This document shows positions 12,601-20,269 of a stretch of DNA of 64,000 nt, in pieces. The notes below the pieces were generated by a model, which was not told the DNA's origin, did not search any database, and saw nothing but the letters and a program-made list of their open reading frames with translations. Location of the stretch: assembly GCA_021292105.1 (NCBI GenBank), contig CM037866.1, positions 350,756 through 414,755 of the forward strand. Direction: 5' to 3'. Numbering within the stretch: position 1 is the first letter of the stretch; each line of letters starts with the position of its first letter. The translations under genes and the position numbers were made by a program. Source of the stretch: Anadara kagoshimensis (taxonomy: Eukaryota; Mollusca; Bivalvia; Arcoida; Arcidae).

Positions 12601-15600
12601 ATATTAGGATTGGGGTCAGGTGTAGGTACCACCAAATATAAGTAGTGGAGTCAGGGGTAGGTACCACCAAATATAAGGAGTGGGGTCAGGGGTAGGTATC
12701 ACCAAATATAAGGAGTGGGGTCAGGGGTAGGTGCCACCAAATATAAGGAGTTGGGTCAGGGGTAGGTGCCACCAAATAACAGTAGTGGGGTCAGGATTAG
12801 GTATCACCAAATATAAGGAGTGGGGTCAGGGGTAGGTGCCACCAAATATAAGGAGTGGGGTCAGGATTAGGTATCACCAAATATAAGGAGTGGGGTCAGG
12901 GGTAGTTACCACCAAATATAAGGAGTGGGGTCAAGGGTAGGTATCACCAAATATAAGGAGTGGAGTCAGGGGTAGGTAAGAAGTGGGGTCAGGGGTAGGT
13001 ACCACCAAATATAAGGAGTGGGGTCAGGGGTAGTTACCACCAAATATAAGGAGTGGGGTCAAGGGTAGGTACCACCAAATATAAGGAATGAGGTCAGGGG
13101 TGGGTACCACCAAATATAAGGAGTGGGGTCAAGGGTAGGTACCACCAAATATAAGGAGTGGGGTCAGGGGTAGGTACCACCAAATATAAGGAGTGGGGTC
13201 AAGGGTAGGTACCACCAAATATAAGGAGTGGGGTCAGGGGTAGGTACCACCAAATATAAGGAGTGGGGTCAGGGGTATGTACCACCAAATATAAGGAGTG
13301 GGGTCAGGGGTAGGTATCACCAAATATAAGGAGTGGAGTCAGGGGTAGGTAAGAAGTGGGGTCAGGGGTAGGTACCACCAAATATAAGGAGTGGGGTCAG
13401 GGGTAGTTACCACCAAATATAAGGAGTGGGGTCAAGGGTAGGTACCACCAAATATAAGGAATGAGGTCAGGGGTGAGTACCACCAAATATAAGGAGTGGG
13501 GTCAAGGGTAGGTACCACCAAATATAAGGAGTGGGGTCAGGGGTAGGTACCACCAAATATAAGGAGTGGGGTCAAGGGTAGGTACCACCAAATATAAGGA
13601 GTGGGGTCAGGGGTAGGTACCACCAAATATAAGGAGTGGGGTCAGGGGTATGTACCACCAAATATAAGGAGTGGGGTCAGGGGTAGGTATCACCAAATAT
13701 AAGGAGTGGAGTCAGGGGTAGGTAAGAAGTGGGGTCAGGGGTAGGTACCACCAAATATAAGGAGTGGGGTCAGGGGTAGTTACCACCAAATATAAGGAGT
13801 GGGGTCAAGGGTAGGTACCACCAAATATAAGGAATGAGGTCAGGGGTGAGTACCACCAAATATAAGGAGTGGGGTCAAGGGTAGGTACCACCAAATATAA
13901 GGAATGAGGTCAGGGGTAGGTACCACCAAATATAAGTAGTGGAGTCAGGGGTAGGTACCACCAAATATAAGGAGTGGGGTCAGGGGTAGGTATCACCAAA
14001 TATAAGGAGTTGGGTCAGGGGTAGGTACCATCAAATATAAAGAATGAGGTCAGGTGTAGGTACCACCAAATATAAGGATTGGGGTCAGGTGTAGGTACCA
14101 CCAAATATAAGGAGTGGGGTCAAGGGTAGGTACCACCAAATATAAGGAATGAGGTCAGGGGAAGGTACCACCAAATATAAGGAATGAGGTCAGGGGTAGA
14201 TACCACCAAATATAAGTAGTGGAGTCAGGGGTAGGTACCATCAAATATAGGTAGTTGGGTCAGGGGTAGATACCACCAAATATAAGGAGTGGGGTCAGGG
14301 GTAGGTACCACCAAATATAAGGAGTGGGGTCAGGTGTAGGAATCACCAATTATTAGGATTGGGGTCAGGTGTAGGTACCACCAAATATAAGTAGTGGAGT
14401 CAGGGGTAGGTACCACAAAATATAAGGAGTGGGGCTAGGTTTCCATAAATTTAAAATAATTAGTAGCCAAATTTCCAAAATTTGTGAAAATATAGTCCTT
14501 TTTAAAGAATTTTTCCACAAATTTGCTAAAATAGGTTACTTTTTGAAAGAATTCCTCAGAAATTAGTAGCCAATGGCGATTTTGGCTACCAGGAATGGAA
14601 ACATAGGTGGGGTCAAGGGTAGGTACCACCAAATATAAGGAATGAGGTCAGGGGAAGGTACCACCAAATATAAGGAATGAGGTCAGGGGTAGATACCACC
14701 AAATATAAGTAGTGGAGTCAGGGGTAGGTACCATCAAATATAGGTAGTGGGGTCAGGGGTAGGTACCACCAAATATAAGGAGTGGGGTCAGGGGTAGGTA
14801 CCACCAAATATAAGGAGTGGGGTCAGGGGTAGGTATCACCAAATATTAGGATTGGGGTCAGGTGTAGGTACCACCAAATATAAGTAGTGGAGTCAGGGGT
14901 AGGTACCACCAAATATAAGGAGTGGGGTCAGGGGTAGGTATCACCAAATATAAGGAGTGGGGTCAGGTGTAGGTGCCACCAAATATAAGGAGTTGGGTCA
15001 GGGGTAGGTGCCACCAAATAACAGTAGTGGGGTCAGGATTAGGTATCACCAAATATAAGGAGTGGGGTCAGGGGTAGGTGCCACCGAATATAAGGAGTGG
15101 GGTCAGGATTAGGTATCACCAAATATAAGGAGTGGGGTCAGGGGTAGGTATCACCAAATATAAGGAGTGGGGTCAGGGGTAGGTGCCACCAAATATTAGG
15201 AGTTGGGTCAGGGGTAGTTGATGTAGACTATTGTGTAATTTGTCAGTTTTCATGGTGATATTCTTGTTTGTTATTGTTGTTGTTAAGTTTTATATTTATC
15301 TCATTAAGGTTAAAACAAAGAGAAGATCAGGCTCAGACGTTAACAGAACATTTACATGAGATGTCAAAACCACTAGCCAGATACAAAGATGATGAAGACT
15401 TAGATACAATGCTTAAACATCAAGATAGAGCTGAAGATCCTATGTTAGCTTTTATTAAAAAGAAGTCAAAGGTCAAAAATGGAGCAAAGGTCAAAGGTGA
15501 ATATTATAGTTAGGCAGTTGTACAGTGATTTCCGTAATCCTTCTATGTATTCGGCCCCTCTATGTTTTCGGACACCCTAATTTTCAAATTTCAATAATTT

Positions 15601-18600
15601 TTAAATTTCCTCTAATTTCGGACGGCAATTTTTTTGCCCCTAAATCCGGACACGATTTTGCTGGAACTCACCCGGAACATGGGATACATATTGGTTACAA
15701 ATAATATTGAATAAAAACAAGAAGAAATGTTGTTGTTTTGTTGTTAATTTACATTAAAATTTGTTATATTTATGCGTCTGTTGCGTGGTGTATTTGTGTG
15801 ATGGAGTCATATGATTGTAACTTGGAGGACAAGTATTTTATTATGCTTTTACATTTTTTAATGTAAGCTCAATAAAGGCATACCTGTATTAAGTGCTTTA
15901 ATTTTCTTTTGAAAGTTATTTGAAATTAAAACTCTTGGCTAAGAAACATCATATGAGATCGGCCAGTACACAAAAACATCAAAGACATTTTTTCAGGAAG
16001 TGATTTTTCAATGAATTTCATTGGACGAAAACTTGTGGAATTCCCTCTGATTCAGTGCATGTCAACTATGGGAATTCCCGATCCCCCGATATTTTCATTT
16101 GCCTAAAAATGGGGAGATAGACATTACGATGTATTTATTTTTTTTTTCAAGATAAAAATGGTTTGAAATGTGATTTAAAACATTGAATTTGTAAACTATT
16201 TTGTTCCGTGAGTGGTAACTTCCAATTTTTTAAGAAAAGCTATGTTGATCATGGCGAACTCCATTCATACATGTCCTGGTTCTTAAGAGTACAGAAATGT
16301 GGAATTTTCTTGACTGAGAAATATTCTTGACTATTAATTATTAAAATTTTTACCGTAGACAGTGACAAAAGATGACATGTGTTCATGGTGAACCTCAAAT
16401 GGTGGGAATTACTGACAATAATGATGCGATTTTTATAAAAACAAAATGGCGTCCCTCAATGTGTATTGCACATTGTATCATGATTATTAGTCAACAAACA
16501 CTAACAAAATGACTTTTTTTGTGAAATAAACAACACAACAGGTAATTTTAACATATACTTTATTTGAAAATTTACATTAGATATGATATCTATGAGCGTA
16601 TGTTCGTTGATAGTGTCTTGCATTACCGGGAGGGCAGCGGGACTTGCTTATGATTAGAAATCGGCACCAAAATATCGGACACCTCTAAATTTTCGGACAC
16701 TCCCATTTTTCCGAGTGTATAATTTTCATATTTCCTCTAAGTTCCCAGACACTTGAAAATGAAATTATTAAAATTTGTCCGAATACATAGAAGGATTACG
16801 GTACATGTTCAGTTTATATTGAGGTTCTTATGATAGTGTTTATAAAGAAATTAGCAAATGTCAAAATGAGGCACCATTGAGCTAGATTGAAATGTAGTTT
16901 AACAAGTCAAGGCTGTTTCCCTTCTTTTGATATGGAAATTCAGCTATAGGGTACAAGGGTTGTATTTATTTGTCATCCCTATAATGACACATGACACTGG
17001 ACCGCTCTTATTTGAAGGAGATTCAAAGTCAGAACTTTAATGGAGCTAGGATAAAGACAATGTTTGTCCCTCAGTCATAGTTCAACTAGTCTAATTCTGG
17101 TAATTTTTAGGCAAGCAAATTCTGTGGTATTGGTAAAAAAAATTCCATTTCAAGTTGATAATAAAGAAATGCTTATACCGTATGTTAGAGCTTAATACCT
17201 GAATATATCTCTTTCCACTGTATACTTGGTTGTTGTAACATTCAGAAAGCTTTTGTAATTCAACATAGGAAAGGAGCAGGATGATTAAAAAACTGACAAA
17301 AATGACCTTGCTGAAATGAGGAGGCTTGGTTATCTGACCAGTAAAAGTTAAAACTGGATGTAGAAAAACAGAAACTTAATAAAATTAAGATGTAGAGTTA
17401 ATTTGTGTGTAAATAACTTAAATTGCTAAGTTTTTCAGAGAGATAATGACCCAAAATGCCATGTACAGCAGGTATTTTAAGGTCTGAGGACTAAAAATGA
17501 TTTTTAACCTTTTTGTGTTAAAGTCCAAAACTAAACCTGATTAAAAATTCCTATGACTGTCTATGTGATATAATTACTGATTTGATCCAGGTATAGATTG
17601 TATCATTTAGGGACTATAAATAAGGCATAGCACTTGGATTCCTAGGAAATTCCAAAGACACTGACATTGTCAGATTGAGGCCACTATTTCTACAAATGAG
17701 GGCTACAAAGAATAAATTATTTATTATGTCATTAATTTAAATAATCCATATGTTAATGAAAATATACTAGTAACTGTTGTGGAAAAAATCTAATTAGTAG
17801 TGATTTTTCATAATAAGACAATTCTCAATATATGAGGTATACTATTTATTTAAATATATTTTACAGAGAAGCTCAAGTATAAAGGACCAGCCCCACCTCC
17901 TAACAGATATAATACAATACATGTATATCTTAATATATTTTACAGAGAAGCCCAAGTATAAAGGACCAGCCCCATCTCCTAACAGATATAATATAATACA
18001 TGTATATCTTAATATATTTTACAGAGAAGCTCAAGTATAAAGGACCAGCCCCATCTCCTAACAGATATAATATAATACATGTATTATTTTACAGAGAAGC
18101 TCAAGTATAAAGGACCAGCCCCACCTCCTAACAGATATAATACATGTATATCTTAATATATTTTACAGAGAAGTCCAAGTATAAAGGACCAGTCCCACCT
18201 CCTAACAGATATAATACATGTATATCTTAATATATTTTACAGAGAAGTCCAAGTATAAAGGACCAGCCCCACCTCCTAACAGATATTATAAGTTATACAG
18301 GGCTTTGACAGGTTACACGGTCCCATGTACCCCGTCAAAGGTTCATGTACCCTGAGCCGCAGGCGAAGGGTACATTCATCTTTGACGGGGTACATGGGGC
18401 CGTGTAACCTGCCAAAGACCTGTATAACGATTTTGTCGCCCTTCAAAGCGTTACCAGTTGGATCTTTTTAACTTCCATTTTGTATTTTCTGTGACTTGCG
18501 TGCGTTGTCGCCATGTTTGTTTACCGTAACTAGACGTTAGAGATGTACGAGTTACTCCCCTTTTACCGCTAAACGTCGCATGCTCTCATGTACCCCGGCA

Positions 18601-19340
18601 GATTTCCGAACATTGTTCCATGTACCCCGGCAAGTTAACCAATCGCTATGCGAGAAATTTCTTTGAAGGGTGACAAAATACAATACATGTATATCTTAAT
18701 ATATTTTACAGAGAAGCCCAAGTATAAAGGACCAGCCCCACCTCCTAACAGATATAATATAATACATGTGTATCTTAATATATTTTACAGAGAAGCCCAA
18801 GTATAAAGGACCAGTCCCACCTCCTAACAGATATAATACATGTATATCTTTATATATTTTACAGAGAAGCCCAAGTATAAAGGACCAGTCCCACCTCCTA
18901 ACAGATATAATACATGTATATCTTAATATATTTTACAGAGAAGCCCGAGTATAAAGGACCAGTCCCACCTCCTAACAGATATAATACATGTATATCTTAA
19001 TATATTTTACAGAGAAGCCCAAGTATAAAGGACCAGCCCCACCTCCTAACAGATATAATACATGTATATCTTAAGTTTTTTTCAGAGAAGCCCAAGTGTA
19101 AAGGACCAGCCCCACCTCCAAACAGATAAAATATAATACATGTATATCTTAATATATTTTACAGAGAAGCCCAAGTATAAAGGACCAGCCCCACCTCCTA
19201 ACAGATATAATATAATGCCAGGTTATAGATGGGATGGAGTGGACAGATCTAATGGGTTTGAAAAAACTTTGTTCTCAAAAATTTCTGACAAAAAAGCCAC
19301 TGATCACCAGGCATTTAAATGGAGTACAGAGGACATGTGA
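3502..19340 (+). CDS. BUD13: BUD13 homologue, RES complex splicing factor (six exons)
   Basis: The gene is complete. Proposed coding exons are 3502-3618, 7038-7221, 7584-8320, 11307-11458, 15309-15496 and 19165-19340, which join in frame to about 517 residues (human BUD13 is about 619). Landmarks: N-terminal [24 protein letters not shown] with ADIIDERP and RWKVLGKG; six or so [10 protein letters not shown] repeats (human has RHDSPDPSP repeats here); [28 protein letters not shown]; and the nearly invariant C-terminus with [26 protein letters not shown] and KWSTEDM. BUD13 acts in the nucleus in the retention-and-splicing complex with SNIP1 and RBMX2 homologues on the activated spliceosome. All splice phases agree. 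The only weak point is the exon 1 donor (3614 or 3618; only 3618 keeps frame). Three of its splice junctions have been amplified into tandem arrays. Confidence 0.96.
4150..5470. repeat. Diverged tandem duplication (two copies)
   Basis: Copy 1 (about 4150-5116) and copy 2 (about 5135-5470) share, in the same order: CTAGGTCAAACCTTTTG, TCTATATTTCTT, AAATCCTGAAA, AAAATTTTAGTTAC, GATGTATTGCGGGAAAA (GATGTGTTGCGGGAAAA in copy 2), TTTGACACAAATTTTTCAAC, TTGTTGTGTT and TTTGATTGATTTAAGAATTA. Copy 1 is longer because it carries a MITE insertion right after CCTTTTG. Confidence 0.85.
4180..4756. mobile_element. hAT-like MITE, 577 bp
   Basis: The ends are CAGTGCTCCAAGCAG and CTACTTGGAGCACTG, near-perfect 15-bp inverted repeats (one mismatch). 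The CAGTG start is typical of hAT elements. TTTTG lies on both sides as a probable remnant of the target-site duplication. The paralogous segment at about 5149-5163 reads through the same junction without the element and serves as an empty site. Confidence 0.75.
5610..6180 (-). pseudogene. LINE (CR1/jockey-type) reverse transcriptase 3' relic
   Basis: On the minus strand near 6054-6000 a frame reads [23 protein letters not shown]. This matches the VEYAS-x-WDP motif just after the polymerase core of non-LTR retrotransposons, followed by the usual I-E-x-VQ region. Further on (about 5900-5640) there are remnants of the usual C-terminal tail, such as a [11 protein letters not shown] stretch, a [12 protein letters not shown] stretch and a stop-interrupted HFQRGTGK. 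Several stops and frame changes show it is dead. The motif assignment rests on family knowledge, and the clade is uncertain. Confidence 0.6.
6235..6498 (+). pseudogene. hAT-type transposase-derived fragment
   Basis: A single frame reads FTSFLDSIM, a stop, then [25 protein letters not shown], then [20 protein letters not shown] and ending QWLELKV. The pattern of F-x-SI, then RF, then LF-x-VFD-x-TTWP, then a Y-x-EQI helix and an E-QW-x-LK helix resembles the region before the dimerisation domain of hAT-derived proteins such as ZNF862/KIAA1586-like genes. There is one internal TAA at 6271-6273, no start codon and no upstream domain. It runs directly into the 78-bp array. Confidence 0.45.
6466..6965. 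repeat. 78-bp tandem repeat, about 6 copies
   Basis: GGGTCATTAAGTAGGTCATC recurs every 78 bp (for example at 6553 and 6631). The first copy starts inside the hAT-like fragment (AGGGTCATAAGTAGGTCATC), so the array grew from the end of that relic. Confidence 0.92.
7038..7221 (+). CDS. BUD13: BUD13 exon 2
   Basis: Acceptor TTTTAG at 7032-7037, donor G before GTTAGG at 7222. Encodes [26 protein letters not shown] and RWKVLGKG, which align with human MRIVDDDVSW, VVAEFVDERP and KWKLLGG. Starts in phase 0 and ends in phase 1. Confidence 0.95.
7584..8320 (+). CDS. BUD13: BUD13 exon 3 with [10 protein letters not shown] repeats
   Basis: Acceptor TTTTGCAG at 7576-7583, donor ATG before GTCAGA at 8321 (a weak donor chosen because it gives phase 0 into exon 4). 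The first third is a 42-bp coding minisatellite (about 7607-7860) giving repeats of [14 protein letters not shown]. The rest is Ser/Lys-rich and disordered, ending in a charged helix ([17 protein letters not shown]). Serines followed by proline are typical phosphorylation sites in BUD13. Confidence 0.92.
8321..9051 (+). other. BUD13 intron 3, unique part
   Basis: AT-rich intron sequence with a short (TA)n run near 9043-9054. No coding or element signature was recognised. Confidence 0.5.
9055..9690. repeat. About 20-bp tandem array (TACACTTGAAATCACACAGC)
   Basis: About 30 units of roughly TTACACTTGAAATCACA with length variants (with or without CAGC or TGG), so the period is irregular (about 17-21 bp). 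Lies in BUD13 intron 3. Confidence 0.9.
9715..10392. repeat. About 22-bp tandem array (GAGACAAACTTGAAGTCACACA)
   Basis: Related to the preceding array through the shared CTTGAAGTCACACAG core, but with AGAGACAAA or ATACA spacers. It contains block duplications, for example CACGCAGTCACTCAGAGACA recurring near 9835 and 10083. The two arrays probably share one ancestor. Confidence 0.9.
10659..10739. repeat. Strong hairpin, 36-bp arms
   Basis: The arms at 10659-10694 and 10704-10739 are reverse complements with two mismatches around a 9-base loop. The core is GGATAGTGGAATGAAAAC. It may be a foldback element or a collapsed TIR pair. Lies in BUD13 intron 3. Confidence 0.85.
10906..11315. repeat. 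45-bp array made of copies of the BUD13 exon-4 acceptor
   Basis: Each unit contains CATTTTATATTGTAG followed by ATAGGGGAT, which is the real 3' splice site of exon 4 plus its first nine bases, then ATTAATATTAAACTGTGACT. AG-ATAGGGG junctions recur about every 45 bp (10919, 10964, 11009, 11054, 11099, 11144, 11189, 11258), and the last one at 11306/11307 is the functional site. One unit is internally shortened near 11230. Confidence 0.93.
11307..11458 (+). CDS. BUD13: BUD13 exon 4
   Basis: Begins right after the last repeat unit's TTGTAG with ATAGGGGATGAC and encodes [20 protein letters not shown], then a charged helix ending [16 protein letters not shown] is a BUD13 signature. Phase 0 in, phase 2 out, donor GTAGGT at 11459. 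Its last 23 bases and donor are the seed of the next array. Confidence 0.95.
11436..15216. repeat. 35-bp array made of copies of the BUD13 exon-4 donor
   Basis: The unit is AAATATAAGGAGTGGGGTCA then GGGGTAGGTACCACC. The first 23 bases equal the 3' end of exon 4 (AAATACAAGGAGTGGGGTC with C for T) and the next bases reproduce its donor GTAGGTACC. About 100 copies fill nearly all of intron 4, with higher-order blocks (for example a block with the short unit GTAAGAAGTGGGGTC recurring near 11750, 12050, 12980, 13350 and 13725). A MITE interrupts it at 14435-14606. Confidence 0.95.
14435..14606. mobile_element. Short MITE (about 172 bp) inside the 35-bp array
   Basis: The ends CTAGGTTTCCAT and ATGGAAACATAG are 12-bp inverted repeats with one mismatch. 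GTGGGG of the array is duplicated on both sides (14429-14434 and 14607-14612; the 8-bp window has two mismatches). Internal AGTAGCCAA motifs resemble those in the 4180-4756 MITE, suggesting a related hAT-like family. Confidence 0.75.
15309..15496 (+). CDS. BUD13: BUD13 exon 5
   Basis: Acceptor CATTAAG at 15302-15308. Encodes [35 protein letters not shown] and [12 protein letters not shown], matching human MQKPLARYIDDEDLDRML and GDPMANFIKKNK. Two tandem donors exist (GTCAAA at 15490 and GTGAAT at 15497); only 15497 gives phase 1, which exon 6 needs. Confidence 0.95.
15532..16801. mobile_element. Non-autonomous DNA transposon, 1.27 kb, 23-bp TIRs
   Basis: CCGTAATCCTTCTATGTATT continuing to CGG (15532-15554) and its exact reverse complement at 16779-16801 bound the element. 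Both ends carry TCGGACAC-type subterminal motifs. No transposase ORF is left. The left side reads TACAGTGATTT before the TIR and the right side reads TA after it, compatible with a TA-targeting Tc1/mariner or pogo-type family (inference). Lies in BUD13 intron 5. Confidence 0.75.
16802..17860 (+). other. BUD13 intron 5, unique part
   Basis: AT-rich intron sequence between the TIR element and the exon-6-derived array. No coding segment, repeat or element was recognised. Confidence 0.5.
17861..19216. repeat. About 75-bp array made of copies of BUD13 exon 6 start with acceptor
   Basis: Each unit has ATATTTTACAG, then AGAAGCCCAAGTATAAAGGA and CCAGCCCCACCTCCTAACAG, then ATATAATACATGTATATCTT. This is the acceptor of exon 6 plus about 50 bases of its coding sequence. 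About 12 copies precede the functional one (acceptor AG at 19163-19164). In each pseudo-copy the frame hits TAA in TATATCTTAA shortly after the exonic part. An unrelated foldback insertion splits the array at about 18287-18679. Confidence 0.95.
18287..18679. mobile_element. Foldback insertion with two nested hairpins
   Basis: The arms 18292-18340 and 18380-18428 are 49-nt reverse complements with three mismatches. A second pair (18430-18448 and 18661-18679) is a 19-nt inverted repeat with one mismatch. The inserted block is much more GC-rich than the array it interrupts and contains repeated ATGTACCCCG motifs. It behaves like a foldback or MITE insertion in one repeat unit. Confidence 0.75.
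19165..19340 (+). CDS. BUD13: BUD13 exon 6 (terminal)
   Basis: Encodes [32 protein letters not shown] and AFKWSTEDM then TGA at 19338-19340. This is the most conserved part of BUD13, the segment that binds the RBMX2/Snu17 RRM protein. Only this copy continues into [14 protein letters not shown], so it is the functional exon. Poly(A) signals AATAAA occur at 19394-19399 and 19488-19493. Confidence 0.97.
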
Positions 19341-19599
19341 TAACCGTTGTTACCATGGTGACTTATTAATGAAGCACTCTGTGATTATTCATCAATAAAA
19401 GAGACTATATGTCATATTAAAGCACTTTTATGGCAATGTGACATTATCTTTTTTTGCAATTGTGGCAATGGAGTGCTAAGATCAATTAATAAAGCATTGG
19501 TATAGTAATGAAGTATGTGCTACTTAAAAAGACTAGGACCGTTACTATGACAATGAAATACAACAAAACTAGTAAAGTGCTGTTATCATAATGAAGAAC

Positions 19600-20150
19600 A
19601 GCCAACATTTAACAATTGTGTTGCTATGATGTCAAAGAACAGTGTATATTTAACAAGCGTGTTGTTATGATGTCAGTGAACATTTGACAAGTGTGTTGTT
19701 ATGCTGTTAAAAGAACAGTGTACATTTGACAAGTGTGTTGTTATGGTGTAAAAGAACTGAACAGTTGACAAGTGTGTTGATATGATGTCAAAGAACAGTG
19801 TACATTTGACAAGTGTGTTGTTATGGTGTAAAAAAACTGAACAGTTGACAAGTGTGTTGATATGATGTCAAAGAACTCAACATTTGACAAGTATGTTAAA
19901 GTGTAAAAGAACTGAACATTTGACAAGTGTGTTGATATGATGTCAAAGAACTCAACATTTGACAAGTATGTTAAAGTGTAAAAGAACTGAACATTTGACA
20001 AGTGTGTTGATATGATGTCAAAGAACTCAACATTTGACAAGTATGTTATGGTGTCAAAGAACTGAACATTTGACAAGTGTGTTGATATGATGTCAAAGAA
20101 CAGTGTACATTTGAGAAGTGTTTTGCTATTATTACAATAAACTTTGAACA
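19600..20150. repeat. About 38/77-bp tandem repeat downstream of BUD13
   Basis: Units combine ACATTTGACAAGTGTGTTG with ATATGATGTCAAAGAACTC or TTATGGTGTAAAAGAACTG in alternation, giving a dimeric period near 77 bp in places. The minus-strand 136-codon ORF here is a periodicity effect. Confidence 0.88.
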
Positions 20151-20269
20151 TTTAACATGTGTTATGTTTATGGAGTGCATGGGATATTTCTCATCTCTTG
20201 TACACCAGGCTTTTTTTGTAAATGAGGGTCCTAAATTATACTTTACAAAAAGTTCCTGTATTGTATCAG

